From NCBI GenBank assembly GCA_036971715.1, contig JAVHJL010000004.1, forward strand, positions 4,402,001 to 4,466,000: a stretch of DNA of 64,000 nt. Reading direction: 5' to 3'. Below, one piece after another: positions 1 through 13,200 of this stretch; positions within the stretch are counted from its first letter, which is position 1; each line of letters begins with the position of its first letter. Both the position numbers and the translations under genes were made by a program. The notes under the pieces are model-generated. The model searched no databases. It had not been told where the DNA came from and saw only the letters and a list, made by a program, of their open reading frames with translations. The stretch is from Arthrobotrys musiformis (Eukaryota; Ascomycota; Orbiliomycetes; Orbiliales; Orbiliaceae).

Positions 1-831
1 GCGAGTACTTCAGGCTTCCCAAATAAGCGTTTGAGTTGTAAAACGGATAATATGAAACCCCAATCATATCGAAGTCAGTTCTTAGAAGAGCGCCCTGACC
101 AAGAACTGTGTCATACCACCATTGTTGAGTATTCCAATCCCAGCCATTGTCGATATGGATCATAATCTTAGGCTTCGGGTTAAGATTTGAGTCTTTGATA
201 CCCCAAGCCGCCGAGTGGAGGATGGATGCGATATTGCTCCAACTTGAAGTCCCTCCAAGAGGCCAAAGCAACCCAGTTCGGATTTCGTTTCCGATGGAAA
301 TAATAGCGGGATTCACTCCTTCGCTATTGAATCTGTTGCAAAGATCTTTAGTATAATTGTATGTCTTCCAAGTCAAGTCGTTTATGTTGGAAGTGGGCCA
401 GCCAGAGGGAACATTCTAGATTCAGAATTTTCAGTCAGCTAAGTCTGCATCTGGAGACCTTCTTGCATGGAAATACCATATGGGACTGGTAAACGCGCCT
501 GATGTGCCGGGTCAGCCCAAGTATCGCTGTAATGTAGTGTAAGGTAAACACTCAGCCCGGCTGCCTTGACCCTTTTGGCAAGCCTGATATTGTAGTCCAG
601 GTTGTAGGTCCCGCCTGAGGGATTGACCCACACACGCTGCCTAGCCGAATTGGCGCCCGAGTTTTTCAAAATTCTTTCGAGGGGTTGTGTGCTTCCATCT
701 GTCCACTTAAACGATTTCCCCTGGCTTTCAAGAAGGAGAAGAGAAGAAATATCGGCACCCTTGTAGGTTAGGGCGTTCGTCAATGTTACAGACAGTATTG
801 AGGCAACAAGGACAAGAGTTGTCGCCCACAT
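1..831 (-). CDS. Arabinogalactan endo-beta-1,4-galactanase, GH53 (partial, 3' end outside window)
   Basis: Secreted enzyme that cuts beta-1,4-galactan side chains of pectin (rhamnogalacturonan I). The start at 831 gives a hydrophobic signal peptide of about 20 residues. Exon 1 is 831-487 and carries the family block around HYSDTWADPAHQ (near residue 100). The likely intron is 486-416, and exon 2 is 415-1. Exon 2 reads PSGWP, then SIGNEI with the presumed acid/base Glu near residue 159, then GVSYYPFY. The nucleophile Glu lies in the part beyond the left edge, so only about 253 of roughly 350 residues are visible. The 5' splice site is the least certain point (the donor would read GTCCCA). It is transcribed divergently from the GH43 arabinanase 2.7 kb away, which acts on the same pectin domain. 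Family assignment is confident. Confidence 0.9.
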
Positions 832-3565
832 TTTGTGGTAATTTTAATGAAGCTGATTTTCGATTGCGATAGATATATGTATAGCTTTGGTTCCGCCGTC
901 GCTAAAATCCAAAAGTTGGTAGTCACACCCCGATGTCGACATCGTCTTGCACCTTATAGTATTTATACGATTCGGAAGGCCTAATCCACATCATAGACAA
1001 GAAACCCCAGAGCAGTCCAACGGAACTTTTGACTACCCTCCCGGTCTTGGATTGTGCGGTTTCTAAAATCTCTGGAAGACCATACAGGGTCCTGAATTTG
1101 AGGTGCCCTACTTGGAATTGTGCGGCAGAGTAATACAGAAGCGAAACTAGCGTGAACAGATCCGGCTTTGCGGGCGAAGTTGCCGAACCCTTAGTGCTCG
1201 GCAGCTTCTTTAAATTCAAGGATTCCTAACTACCTAGGTAGTTGACCCAACTAATTGCCCACAAGTCCCAACTTTGAACCCGTCTGTTCGGCAGCCGGTT
1301 AGAAGGTGGGTAAACAAGCGGGGCATGTATTCCCGTAACTTATGCGACAATTAATTATACGAGACTGACAAATCCCTCATGAGCTCAGGCCCGCGGCTCC
1401 AGTCGCAATATTGTTTTCTTTTCTTTTCTCTTCGCTTTTTTTTGGTAGAAACTGGGACCTGGGCTTCCAGAGGGTAGATATATATAACTAGGTGAGCCCA
1501 TGGATTCATTTGGATATATCCCACAAAGCACCAGGATTTTACAATAAAAAGTCTGGAAGCGCATGGGAGCTTACTGGGATGTACAATGGCCCGATGTTCG
1601 TTTCATCGCACAGTAAGCAAACCATGCTCAACTAGGGTCATCCGGCCTCGTACCCGGGCCAGGCAAGCATCACTAGCTACACCGGCCGTCAGTGAAGTAG
1701 AATTTCTAAATGAGCGACGCGACGCCACCGCCAGCTTCAAGTGTATACACTACCTAGCCTATACCACCAAGTATGCCAATCTGACGGATTTATCCTAAAC
1801 CATTAGAAGACGAACAATTGGGACAGTTCGGAAGCTTTCCTACAAAAATGGAGCTCTAGATATGGATATCGTGCGGTATTATACGCGCGACGATCCCAAC
1901 CCGCTAAAAACTAGCGACACCACTTGACTACTAGCTGCACATGCGTTGTGGACATGAACATGCTTGCTAGTTTTCTTTCTCAGCACCTGGATTCAAGGCT
2001 GGTTAGCCAGTTTGCGAAACCTTCAGCTCCAATAGGGAAACTACCCTTTGTGGCCATGTGGAGGCATTGCATTGTCAAGTCGATCGCGATCCACTTTATA
2101 TTTTTGATGTCACAGTCTCCAGTATTGGCCACTACACTATCTAACTCGTTATATCTTCCCCCGACATTAAATAAGTGATTGAATATATGTATAGTGGGGT
2201 ATTATCGACAATATTCTTTTCTCTCCGAACTGAAGCGCTTTTGCTCTGAAGCATCCCTAGATCGATATCCGATATCCCGACGTTGGCCCAAATTCGATTG
2301 CTTAACCTGGGAGCTGCCCAAAAAGTAACAAAGGCCAACTAGCTAGGTAGCTACTTAAGTATTTATTCTCCGTACAGATGATACACTTACCGAAAATGCT
2401 AGGAGGCTATGTTGGCCCGCTTTAGGATTATTACCTACCAATATCGAGGAGGAAACAAATTCTGAAATAGATGGTTGGGTGCGGAGATAGGGAAGAGCTG
2501 TAATATTGTACCTTTCAGTGAAACTTAACTTAGATTCACATTGGAATGCATCATATAGAGTCCGCTAGCCCAAAGCCAGCATACTAGTACCCATTCTTAC
2601 ACTGCGCGATTGAAATGTTGTTAGTTTGGTATGTGTTGCAGGTTCTTGTTGGTGGGTTATAAATACAACCGGTTCCGAGGGAATTGAATGGTTATTTTCT
2701 AGGCGGTGTTCCGAGCAAGCTTCGCTAAATTTCGGCCTTAGATGATGCGCAGTTATCCACTTGGCGACCTGTCGAACGAGGAATTCCATGTACATTTACA
2801 TGTACATATGTATGGGACTGAGCCGTAAAGAGCTTAAGAGCGCTCGAGCAAGTACCTGCTCCATTGGAACTATTGGTGGCACAGCGGGAGAAGATGCCCC
2901 GTAGCGGGTCGGAGACCCATGGGAGCATACAAGGGGTTCCTTGATCAAAAGTAAACGGCAAAAGTTCTTAAGACCTTTACAAGCCCTTTTCATGTATTTG
3001 AAACTAATTAGCCTTTAATTCATATGGATTCAAAAGGATGCTCACAAGATTTTGCACATCTCTGTAGGTCTATTATAAGGCGCCAAACAACTAGAAGCCG
3101 AGGCGCAATGTCGCCCTCATCAGCCCGACGGACTTAATTTTACCGCGTAAGGCTAAGGCTCTCATGGCTCCCACATGGAAGAATATGGCCGGCCTATGGA
3201 TTCCATCGGTAGTTTCTTGGTACCGAAAATAAACCAGAACATTAATTAGCGGAGATGTAGGGTCCCGAGCTGTTGAATATGTGTATCATCCGGGATGCCG
3301 GTCCGCAAATTGGCAATTGTGCTTAGTTCACTTTGGAATCTGGTCGATGACTTAGTATCATAGAATTAATTGACATCATATTATTGATCTTTGTACGGTC
3401 TGAGTACAAAACTAGTGTTGATAGTTCACCATAGGCATGGCACATAAAATCTCTATAAACTTGCTATATATTCGCCTCGATATAGTAGGGGTTTTATGCA
3501 AAAGGGTCAACGACAGAAACGTTAGCTGCTACGCACCAACCGGATTTCTGCTGTTGGCTCTCAAA
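832..3565. other. Intergenic region between GH53 and GH43 genes
   Basis: About 2.7 kb with no reading frame I can tie to a family. The short ORFs here (for example 923-1219 minus and 1586-1798 plus) have no domain signal, no plausible splice partners and no coding-like composition. A pyrimidine-rich tract lies at 1417-1442, and short TATA-like strings near 870-900 and 3463-3470 fit promoters for the two flanking glycosidase genes. Confidence 0.5.
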
Positions 3566-4772
3566 ATGCTTTTTACAGCCGTTGCAACATTTCTTTGTAT
3601 TTTAGGGGCTGCCTCCGCATATGCTAACCCCGGAGCATGCAGCGGCGACTGTGGTGTCCATGATCCAGCTGTCATCCGTCGAGCCTCTGATGGAAAGTTC
3701 TACCGATTTTCGACGAACAACTTTATTTCAATTGCATCTGCGACTAACATCGCAGGCCCCTGGACGTATCTGGGGCAAGGTCTACCGGGTGGTTCAAAGA
3801 TAAGCGGGTTTGAAGGAGTTGATCTTTGGGTAAGGATTAACCGGAAGTAACTATATTAGAGATCAGTGTAAACGAAACTAAGAAGTCATATAGGCTCCAG
3901 ATATCCAATATAATAATGGCCTTTACTACCTATACTACTCTGTCAGTTCCTTCGGTTCTCAGAGGTCCGCCATTGGGGTTGCAACATCTCCGACAATGGA
4001 TCCTGGAACATGGACTGACCAAGGCGCTACCGGTGTTGCCTCCAGCAGCGGATCCGCGTATAATGCTATTGATTCAAATGTCATTCAAGTGGGTAGCGAC
4101 TTCTACATGAGTTTCGGAAGCTTTTGGGGTGACATTTATCAAGTCAAAATGGAGAGCAATCTTTTGAAGAAAAGTGGAAGCTCTTCCCAAATTGCTTGGA
4201 CGTCCTTCGGGAACGGTGCTATGGAGGGGGCCTTCATTTATTACCGGCAAGGGTACTATTACCTCTTCACCTCGTGGGGTAACTGTTGTCAGCTTGTGCC
4301 ACGACCGGCTGCAGGCACCGAGTATCAAATGAGGGTCTGTAGGTCGACCACTGCTACTGGTGGATATGTAAGTTCGTCTAGATTACTGTGTAAGGTGACG
4401 GAATTGTTTTTTAACGCCATATCTCGGTGCTATAGAAGGACAAGAATGGCATAGACTGCAAGCAAAGTGGTGGAACGATAGTCTTGGAAAGCCATAATTA
4501 TGTTTACGCCCCTGGTCATGGGGGCGTCATCGACGTTCCAGGTGTTGGTTCCGTGCTCTATTATCACTATGGTAAGTGTCGAAACGTCTCATGACAGCTC
4601 ATTTTCGGAGTTCCGTGCTCTGGACCTAATTGATTACACGCTTGTTGGATTTTACTAATGATTTGTGTTGGAATCGTCTTACACAGTCAATAATAATCAA
4701 GGAACCAACCAAGCTGCCACATACTTCGGCTGGAATGTCATTGGTTGGTCTGGAGGCTGGCCTTCAATTTGA
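3566..4772 (+). CDS. Arabinan endo-1,5-alpha-L-arabinanase, GH43
   Basis: Secreted five-bladed beta-propeller enzyme that cuts alpha-1,5-arabinan side chains of pectin. Exons 3566-3829, 3894-4367, 4436-4571 and 4687-4772 join in frame to 319 residues, normal for fungal endo-arabinanases. I chose 3566 rather than the in-frame ATG at 3437 because it gives a compact signal peptide ending near ASAYA. The three GH43 acidic residues are visible: Asp33 in HDPAV (base), Asp148 in NAIDSNV (pKa modulator) and Glu199 in AMEGAF (acid). All introns are GT-AG and 64-115 nt. The C-terminus ends shortly after the YFGWNVIGW block, as in single-domain relatives, with no CBM. It is divergent from the GH53 galactanase, so co-expression on pectin is likely but inferred. 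Confidence 0.93.
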
Positions 4773-7700
4773 GTCTTGCTTGATGGTGGTGACGTCTCGA
4801 GCTTTCGTGGTTTTCTTGGGTTCGCGAAGAACGTTGGAATCAAATTCATTTTATTCTATTTTATATTATTCTACGGAGGGGGGGTTTCATTATTCATAGG
4901 CCTATAGGTTCTGATTCGCAAACGAATTTTCTTGTAAAGACAATACATTTTGGGTCCCCCGCCCCCTCTAGGGGGGTTTGGCTCAGTATAATCATGAAAG
5001 GGCCCCGACTTACAGTCGGGCATTTAACGCAATTGTGCTAAGGCAAAGGATTACTGTAGGATGGATATATTATCAATGCGAGACCTGACAGGGATGGGTG
5101 CGTGTACACGCGCGTGTCCACAGACCTTAAGGTCTTGCCGGGTTTCTTGCTGGCACCTGGTCCCCTCCGGTATGATTACTTCATAAAAGCCAGGTAGAGA
5201 CTCGGGTCTACCTGATTGATATGCCATCCATAAGTACGGGTATCGGATGGAGTTGTCACTTGCGCTGTATAGGGGTGGTTTTGAACTATACGTATAGTCT
5301 TAGCGAACTTGAAGAAGCTTTGATACGCTCATGAGCTCACTGTACAAGAAAACACGTTTGATATGTCTCTATATTGTATATAGTGAAATCTGACCATCAA
5401 CCCTCTTTGCCCGAAGAGTTTGGAGAGATGTCCGTGTTGGCGGATGCCGGATCCGATGGTATATGCAATTGAGATCTTTAAATGGCCAGATGAAAGTGTT
5501 GGATCGACAACTCATGGTGCCAAATAAATGTTGGTTCTGGGCTCGAACGCTCGATGCATCAACGGTTTGCGAGGTCTCAACGAGAGGAGGGATGCAGGCT
5601 CAATCGTCGTGTCGGTACGTATATGGCGTTTACATTTTCTTCAGATCCCTTCTAGTGAGGTCGGGGAGCTGTGGGGCTGTGCATGCTATAGTGCTAACTT
5701 CAAGGCAATGCAAATATCCAACGGTTGAATTTGGGGTCGATTTCGGCTGGGGTAACGATGAAAACAAAGTACCTTCGAGAAAAGTGGATGCTGTGGCTCG
5801 CAATCATCCAGCCCGAAGGTAGAAGATATTCACGAATTCGAGAGCTCAACAGAATCGGTCCACAAGCACCACTCCATCGGCGCGCCACATAGTGGCCACT
5901 GGCTTTACCGTACCGAGATATAGATCGAAATGGAAATCTACGACGGAGAGCTACAAATACGGCCTGTCCCAAATGGCTGAAGCTGGAGGCGATCCCCGCG
6001 ATCGTGGCCTGCTCTCAACTTAAGAAAGGAGTGACAATATTGTTGTAGTACTAAGGCTATGGGTCCGTGTGTATTCTAACGTATACCTCCAAGATAGACG
6101 TCAATGGCTCGGGCCAAATAAATTGACATTCGAATGCAATGAGGAGTTGAAGATGTCGTACCTGGCGATGTCGGAGAGCTTTGTTGTACCATTTTACCGG
6201 GGACGGGAGGGAGGCCAAAAAAGTGCTAAAATTTTTGAAGGGGGACTCAAGACTTTATCTGGGGGAAACTTTGCAAACTCGAAAGCCATAAAAAATACAT
6301 AGACGTCACAGTACTGATATATAAGTATTTGCTCAGACATAAAAACCGAGTTCGAAGGATATGACACTCGAATTCATGCAGGTTTATCCCGCACCCAAGC
6401 AAAAGCATCTTGGTATGGTCAGCCAAGCCGAATAGGCGGTAGGGCTGCACTTCTCTGAAATCAGCAATAAAAACACGGTTTGACACGTCGGGATATTCCG
6501 ATGCAGCCAATGGTACCCTTTGTGTTGGTATTTGTTCCGTTTTGTAACTATAATACTCGAGTACTCGTTCGAACGTTTCTTTACCATTTTGTACCCCAAA
6601 CTTCAGCCTCATAGGTGCATAGCTTTAAACGTTGTTCATTTCCTTATGTACTTGATCGGTACGTAGCCTCGATGCGAGGCGGCCAACTTGACAAACCTGG
6701 TCGATAACTCGGACGCAGCATACCGGAATCTTCGGGGTGTCGACAAGACACCCAAAGAACTCTCGCCATAGTCCAGTTGTGGAGATCGAAGAATATCGAT
6801 CTATCGGTCCCCGTCGGCCACAACTGATTAGGATTGTTGCGTAATGGGCTATCATTGACACTCCTCCTCGCTCTCCTTCCTTGCATGAGACGTCTACAAG
6901 GCTGAGCTCCATTCTGCCTTGATGCACATGTGTTTTGAGGAAACACAAGCCCAAAGTAATCTAGTTTCTGGAGATTTTGTCACTTGATATGCATGGGCGG
7001 CAGGAGGCTCCACCGTCCTGAAATAGCAATTCTAGTCTTATTAGCCTCGTTATTACTAACCAACATAACACAGCTGTTTGGTTGGAAAAACAAAATTTGC
7101 CCATGGAAAGATCCGTTTTGGCTTCAAACCGCAAGAAACATGCAACAAGGAATTGGGAAATGAGTCTGAACAAGCTTCAACGATCAGACTTATCTCCCCC
7201 TGAAATAATCCGGATGTCGGCTTGGGAAATGTAGTTTCTTCAAAGGCACAAGCTGACTAACTAACGTTAGGAAAACGCCTCGGAATAAACCTCCCCCTGC
7301 TACTTATAATTATGATCTGCCAGCGAAAGGAGGCTCTTCTCGTTATGCTGATGTTTGGTCGCATTGGACTGGTGGAAAGGCCTCTGAAACCAGAATATGG
7401 GTCGCCATCCGTACCATTACCAAACGCGCAGAACTCTCTTTTGGAAAGTTTTCCCTGCAAAGGTCCCACCGTGTTAGGCGGTGCAGATATGCAGAGCTCG
7501 ACGCACGTGTAAATCGTGTGGAGGGCGGTTGACATAGTGCACGTCTATTTCGAGGTAGTTGTACTGCATACATACAAACAGGAACTCTTCGGCTAGTTGA
7601 TTTTAGGTGTTATCATGGAGATGATGGTCATGAGGTGTCTATAGACCGCCTTGATACGATAACCAATTATCTTGGTACATACAAACATACATGCACGCCC

Positions 7701-8724
7701 CCATACCCTATACCAAGGCCTTACTCAACGGAAACCTTCGAGTTCGAACGCTCTCGAGGTCACTGTTGGAATTCTCGCAAACCCCTACCCTGCCCTAGGT
7801 CTGAAACTCCGTCGTGGCAGTCTCTGGTTCCCTGATGCAAGACAAATATCAAATATCGGGTGTTATATTATATTGGAGGAAGGCCAAGGCAGGGACGGGA
7901 TGAGTTCTTCGGGGACTTTACGGGGATCCAGTCATGATCAAGGCTCCAGAAGCAAGTTATCGTGGTGGATCAAGCAGCCAAACCCTGCCATACACCCTCA
8001 AGGTTCTTCGCTTAGATGGCCGGAAGCGAATTGGTTTCGAAAGCAAACAAGCAACGCATAACTCGGTGGCTTCGTCGCTTTTCTTCTCCCTTTCCTTTCC
8101 TTTTCAACCTTAATGCTTTACGGCAGGGAATCAAAAAGGAAAGGGGCTTCACAACCGCTGACTGTGCACATTCCATTTGCAAAGTGGTTTTCGCAGCCCT
8201 CCTTTCATTTCAGGCTGTGAATCGTGGTTGGCCAATGTGCGCGATATGACCAAAGGTGCAGCTGTGCTAGTACAGTTTTGGCTTATCGAGCAGGGGGTCC
8301 CCACCATGAAGCGAATTTTCGAGAGAGTGGAGACCTGTGGAGGGTGTCCTAACTTGGTCAGAATTACATCGTTCGAATGTTATTGCATCGCAGTACATCT
8401 CGGGTTTGAAAAAAAAAAAAAAAGTGACCAAGCGCAAGTTCGAGGACAGACTCGATCCAACATGCAAGGACAACTGTGCAGCGAGGCGTTCTTTGTGCAT
8501 GGTTTTGCTTTTCTCCTCCATACATGCTCGAAGGGCCTCATTCATATATAAGTTTGGCTGTCCCCTTCATTTGAAAACAGAGTCAAATCCACATATCACT
8601 TTAATCATCTCTTTCATCCTCTCGTGGGCATATAGTCACCAGCAGTGCTTCCTCGCCATTTCCATTCTCTTCACTCTTTTTTCCCCCAAAGTAAAAAACC
8701 TAATACTCTTCTTCAATATCAAAA
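4773..8724. other. Gene-free stretch; possible decayed sequence
   Basis: Nearly 4 kb without a recognisable gene. Overlapping short ORFs on both strands (5463-5822, 6247-6612, 6625-6954, 7257-7573) show no family motif. One plus-strand frame open at 7264-7530 has no start codon. Just downstream of the arabinanase, 4857-4990 holds T-rich and G/C homopolymer runs typical of a 3' flank. A CT-rich tract at 8080-8107 and a run of 13 A at 8409-8421 lie in the promoter side of the next gene. Confidence 0.45.
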
Positions 8725-9458
8725 ATGGCCGCCCCACAGCAAAGCACCGTTTCGACCGCCGTTGACGCTGATGGTACACCTCACAAAACCCAACATTTAC
8801 TGTTAAATATATCAAACTAACAAGTATTGAACAGATATCAATGCCTGGATCGGTCGTTTCAAGGACACATTGAACAAGCCAGAGACGATCACAAAGCCAA
8901 CTACTGGACCTAATAGCTGGACCAATAGCTTTCTCTCCTGCTTCGCTCCAGTTGATACTTGTAAGCTGACCTCACGATCCTTTGGTCGTTCGTCAAACTA
9001 ATTGTATACTTTCGAAGGCTTGATCACTTGCTGCTGCCCATGCATCACCTTTAGCAAGACTCATCACAGGTTGCGAAAGGACCCTAACCTTGCCGGTTTC
9101 TCCCCAATCAATACCACTGTAAGCTTTCACCCGAGTTGATTTCTCTCAATTTTGGAACTGGTTGATATTAATATGTATTTAGTGCTTGGGATTCTGGCTC
9201 TCTGGTTGCATCTGCTTGCCATGGCTTTTCCAACTCATCCAAAAGGGCGAGGTTCGTGAGCGATACAACATCCAGGGAGATTTCCCCATCGATGCTGTTA
9301 AGGCATGCTGCTGCTTGTGCTGCGATTTGATCCAGACCGACAAGGAAGTCGCCCATCAGATTTCTCAGGGCAACATCCCAGCCGTCACACAAGAGGTCAA
9401 GCCAGCTGAGGGAATGACATACCAAGCCCCTGCAGCCCCTGCTCCAGCTCCACAGTAA
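8725..9458 (+). CDS. PLAC8-family cysteine-rich membrane protein
   Basis: Small Cys-rich protein of the PLAC8 family. Plant relatives (FW2.2/PCR) sit in the plasma membrane and influence cell number and divalent-cation transport; the fungal members are uncharacterised. Exons 8725-8773, 8835-8960, 9018-9118 and 9183-9458 join in frame to 183 residues. The PLAC8 hallmark is CLITCCCPC at residues 59-67, followed by a hydrophobic GFWLSGCICLPWLFQLI segment and a second cluster, ACCCLCC. The tail is short and Pro/Ala-rich. The N-terminal 55 residues are polar and probably cytosolic. Introns are 57-64 nt. An upstream CT-rich tract fits an actively expressed fungal promoter. The family is clear; the cellular role is unknown. 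Confidence 0.88.
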
Positions 9459-10272
9459 ACCAAACGAGCCCTTTTTCGGATTCTGGCTTTAGAATGTACA
9501 AGTCAATTTTAATACCCTAATAATAATTTTGTTGAAAAGTCGGGCTACAAAGGAGTTGGGTTCTTTTTTTTTTTGTATGCTTTCATGTGATCCTTGATCG
9601 CTTTTCTGTATCTCCAGGATTACTTCGATGTTCATTTTAAGGTTTTTCTTCCTTCGATAGGACCTTTTTTTACCTTGATAAATACAATTTCAGGTGCATT
9701 TCAGGTATTTTGCCGGCAATGCAGCAGTTTCCTGTAATTCTCCGTTGACGTCGACCAATTATTAAATTGAAATTCTTCGTCCTAGCGTACATGTATGCAA
9801 ATGCGCACCCTGTTTTATGGTCAGCAATAGGATAACTATTTTTGCCTTTTGGGGCGGAAAAATATTCCTGTGTCTTTCGTACATCACCGCCATATCCGGC
9901 TCTTTCTGCCCATTGAATTGAGTTATGCCAAGAACGACCTGCAGATGCACAGTGGTGCCACTTGGAAAGTTTTCCCCAGCTTGTGAATCAAATGACCCTT
10001 CTGCGGGCTGCAGAAGGCTGCATCAAAAACGGTTCAGAGCGGAGACGGTTCGCGGTACACTCTGTTGCATTTTGCGCATGAACAACAACAGGGTTCCTTC
10101 AAGTTATCATTCATACCTCGGCGGTTCGGCTAGAATTACAGGGTGAGAGATGCACCAAGAACAAGGCATCGGTTTATAAAGTTGATTTCAATTAATGCAA
10201 TTGAGAGGTTGAGGGGAGCTAAGTAGTTAAGGTACATTGTAAACTAGGTTCGGCCGTCGAACTGAAGCCAAA
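9459..10272. other. Intergenic, convergent 3' flanks
   Basis: Shared 3' region between the PLAC8-type gene and the calpain gene. T-rich runs at 9565-9574 and 9665-9673 would suit 3' end formation. No gene is visible. Confidence 0.4.
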
Positions 10273-13200
10273 CTATATCGCCGATGAGGAAGCAACAGTT
10301 TTCTCCTTCTCGGTTAATGTTTCTCCTTTCTTCGAATCGTCAGCTAGAGGAGGTGTGTTATCCGCGTCTGAGGATAAGATAGGCGCCTCATTAGAAGCAA
10401 CAGCTTCTTCCAATGATGTCTGTTCGACAATTACCGGAGCCTCTACGATTGTTCCACTACCCTCGCTCCTTGCAAGTTCAGATGTTCCTTCCGTATTGTC
10501 TAAAGAAGTCTCATCCTTGGCCTCAACCTCGGGTTTGGTGTCTTCTTCCTTGGTATGTGCCCCCTCCTCTTTGACATCTCCTTTGACATCTTCTTTGACA
10601 TCTTCCTTGACATCTCCTTTGACATCTCCTTTGACGTCTCCTTTGACATCTTCTTTGGCATTCTGTTTGACACCTTCACTTCCATCGGTTCCCGTTTCTT
10701 CCACACCTTTAACATCTTCCCATTCGTCATCCTCTTTCCCGATTGAAGACGCTTTATCTTTGGGCTCCACGCCATCATCTTTTTTATCATCTTTGGAGAC
10801 ATCTTGGTTTTTGTCATCGGGATCAAGAAGCAGCTTCGCGGCTTCTTTCGGTCTAACTACTTGGACGGTGACTTCCTTTTGTTGGCTATACACTCGTAAT
10901 CCAACAACCGCAACCGCATTCCAGAGATTCTCATCGTCCCCGGTGTCTTCATCGTCCTCACTAGTGATGGGTACGAGCATGTAGGCAACAGGCCCTGGTG
11001 CGGACTTTTCTTTGTCTTTTGAAGTTTCCTTGCCTTTCTCTTCCGATTCCTTCGCCGGCTCGCTTGAACCCTTTTTGTCGCTTTGGGCAACGCCTGGAAT
11101 ATCTTTCTTAGGGACTGGAGGCTCTGTTACCTCCGATGCAGGTGGCTCTGGGGCAGCAGGTAGTGTCTCAGGGTTACTTTCCAGTTGTGGTAGTTTATCC
11201 GCCAAAACTTTAGCTGGTTTTGAATCCGCGCCGCCTTTAGATGTTTTGGGGTCCTTTTTCGCATCTACGTTATCGCCATCTTCGGATCCCTTGTCTGATC
11301 CTTCGCTTTCCTCGTCTGCATCCACGATGATTCTGCCCTTGGCAAAAGCTAGGTCATATGACATGCCAACTTGCAAGAACTTTTTGCGGTTATTGACGCT
11401 AAGGTCTGGGACAGCTTCTTCGACACCCTTTCTACCCTCGACTTTAGTAGCGGTAATCTTGTAGGCGATATCCCAGGTACCGGCTTCGAGTTCAACCTCA
11501 CAACTGACACTGCGTGACATATCACAATTCGCGCGACTGCGAACAAGATATTCGGGATCCTCGGGGCGGTGGATGCGGAAGTGAAGGCGAAAATTATATT
11601 CGCCTTCCAAACCCTTGAAGTATCTAGTATCGAGCTGCTGTAGGACGATAATGACCTTTGATGCCTCGGGCAGGTGAATTTGGAAACAGTTTTTGGAATA
11701 TGCGTTTTCCCACTCAACGTGTTCCGAGACCCAGGCAGATGCGACAGACCAACTAGAGTCAAAAAGGCGAGTGCGCTCAAGGACCGAGAAAGTTCTAAGG
11801 AAATCCTTGTCTGTGGGGGGGAAATCATTAGTACTTTTCGAGTCTCCAGCAATTAGACGGGCCAAGTCGGGGGGCTCGGAAGGTTCTTACAGGACATCCA
11901 CTATCGATTTGGATACGTTATGTTAGAGACCTTTCGAATGTTCGAAGTGGAATCAATCAGGAACTTACGAAGCTGCCATCGTCACCAAATTTATGATCAA
12001 GTTGTTGGATCCAGTATGGCGTCCACTCCTTGCTACCGTCACTCCAAGCGCCCCTCCATTCCGACTTACCCCATGGATTCCTAGTACGTATAAGTTCATG
12101 CTCTATCGTTACGGGCCGTCGAGCTAAAAAAAACTTACCTAACGAGCACAAAACGATGACCATCCACCTCTTTTGCTTTGAGCACAGAGTAGGCGTGCCC
12201 AGCATATACACCATCACGTTCCGAGCCGGTGATTGAGTCGATAGCTCCGGCGAAAAGAAATTCTTCGTTGACTTTCATCAACTCTTCCTTCCAGAATTTA
12301 TCTTTGCTCAAAATATCCTGGGAAAAGACTTCTGAAGTAACACCGCCTGTGAGATCCTCAACAGCCTCACTTTGGGATATACAGTTAGCGTTGCGGTGGT
12401 AAGGGGGTTTTGAAGAAGGTGGGAAAATGGAACGAACCCTGTAAATCCACCCTCAATCGAACTATAGTCCCCATGAGCCTTCGCGTAGGCCTTTTCAAGG
12501 AGAGGCAGCCAGGTTTCATTTTTATCCTCGCAGCTGGCGAAGTAGAGAGCATCAGAACCCTTGAGATAGGTCTCCGTATAGACGGATTCCTTGGCGGTCT
12601 TTCCCCAAAGGGCATACTTGAGCTCCGAGTTCGATTCGTGATAGTCTTCTTGAGATAAATACAGTTGGTCATCGACGATGCTAGATATCCATTCGCCATC
12701 TGTTGAAACCGTAATCAGTTATTCGAATGTTCAGCCACGGCCAATAAGCGTGCAATGTCTGGCTTGCTATTTGCCATACGTACCTCTAAAGAAGACGAAA
12801 CCATAAACTCCAACTTCCTCGTCCCTCGCAACACAAACTTTCTCAAGCAGACCAGGAATGTTGGTGATAGTGGCAACCGCCGCCAAAAACCAACAGTCAC
12901 CCTAAATTTTGCAAGCCAGTTCGTTAGACTAAGAGTGCTGGGATGTGCTGAGGCTGCGCTTCTTACAGTTGAGCCCTGTCTAATGTCACCAGGGGCCACG
13001 CCGTCTTTGAAAAAAGATGGTTCATCGAAAATATCCTACAGCCGAAGTCAGCATGCGTCCAAATAATTCCCTTGCTGTTTAAATATTATCTTTTCAATGG
13101 TAGCGCTAACGTACCTCGATCCTCTTCACACCTTTTGGTTGGGCTTCGTCGTTGTAGTCGAACCCATCGATGCAATACCTCGGAATCGGCAAGCGTGGGT

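Noticed and set aside
6625..6954. Two overlapping minus-strand ORFs of about 100 residues
   Set aside because: Overlapping frames with no family motif and no convincing splice partners.
10355..10984. 209-residue Ser/Thr-rich ORF on the plus strand
   Set aside because: It is the antisense shadow of the acidic, repeat-rich calpain tail; low-complexity DNA gives open frames on both strands.
11811..11865. Calpain tail starting as its own gene at 11865
   Set aside because: That ATG lies in the intron after the microexon; upstream exons with the catalytic triad join in frame.
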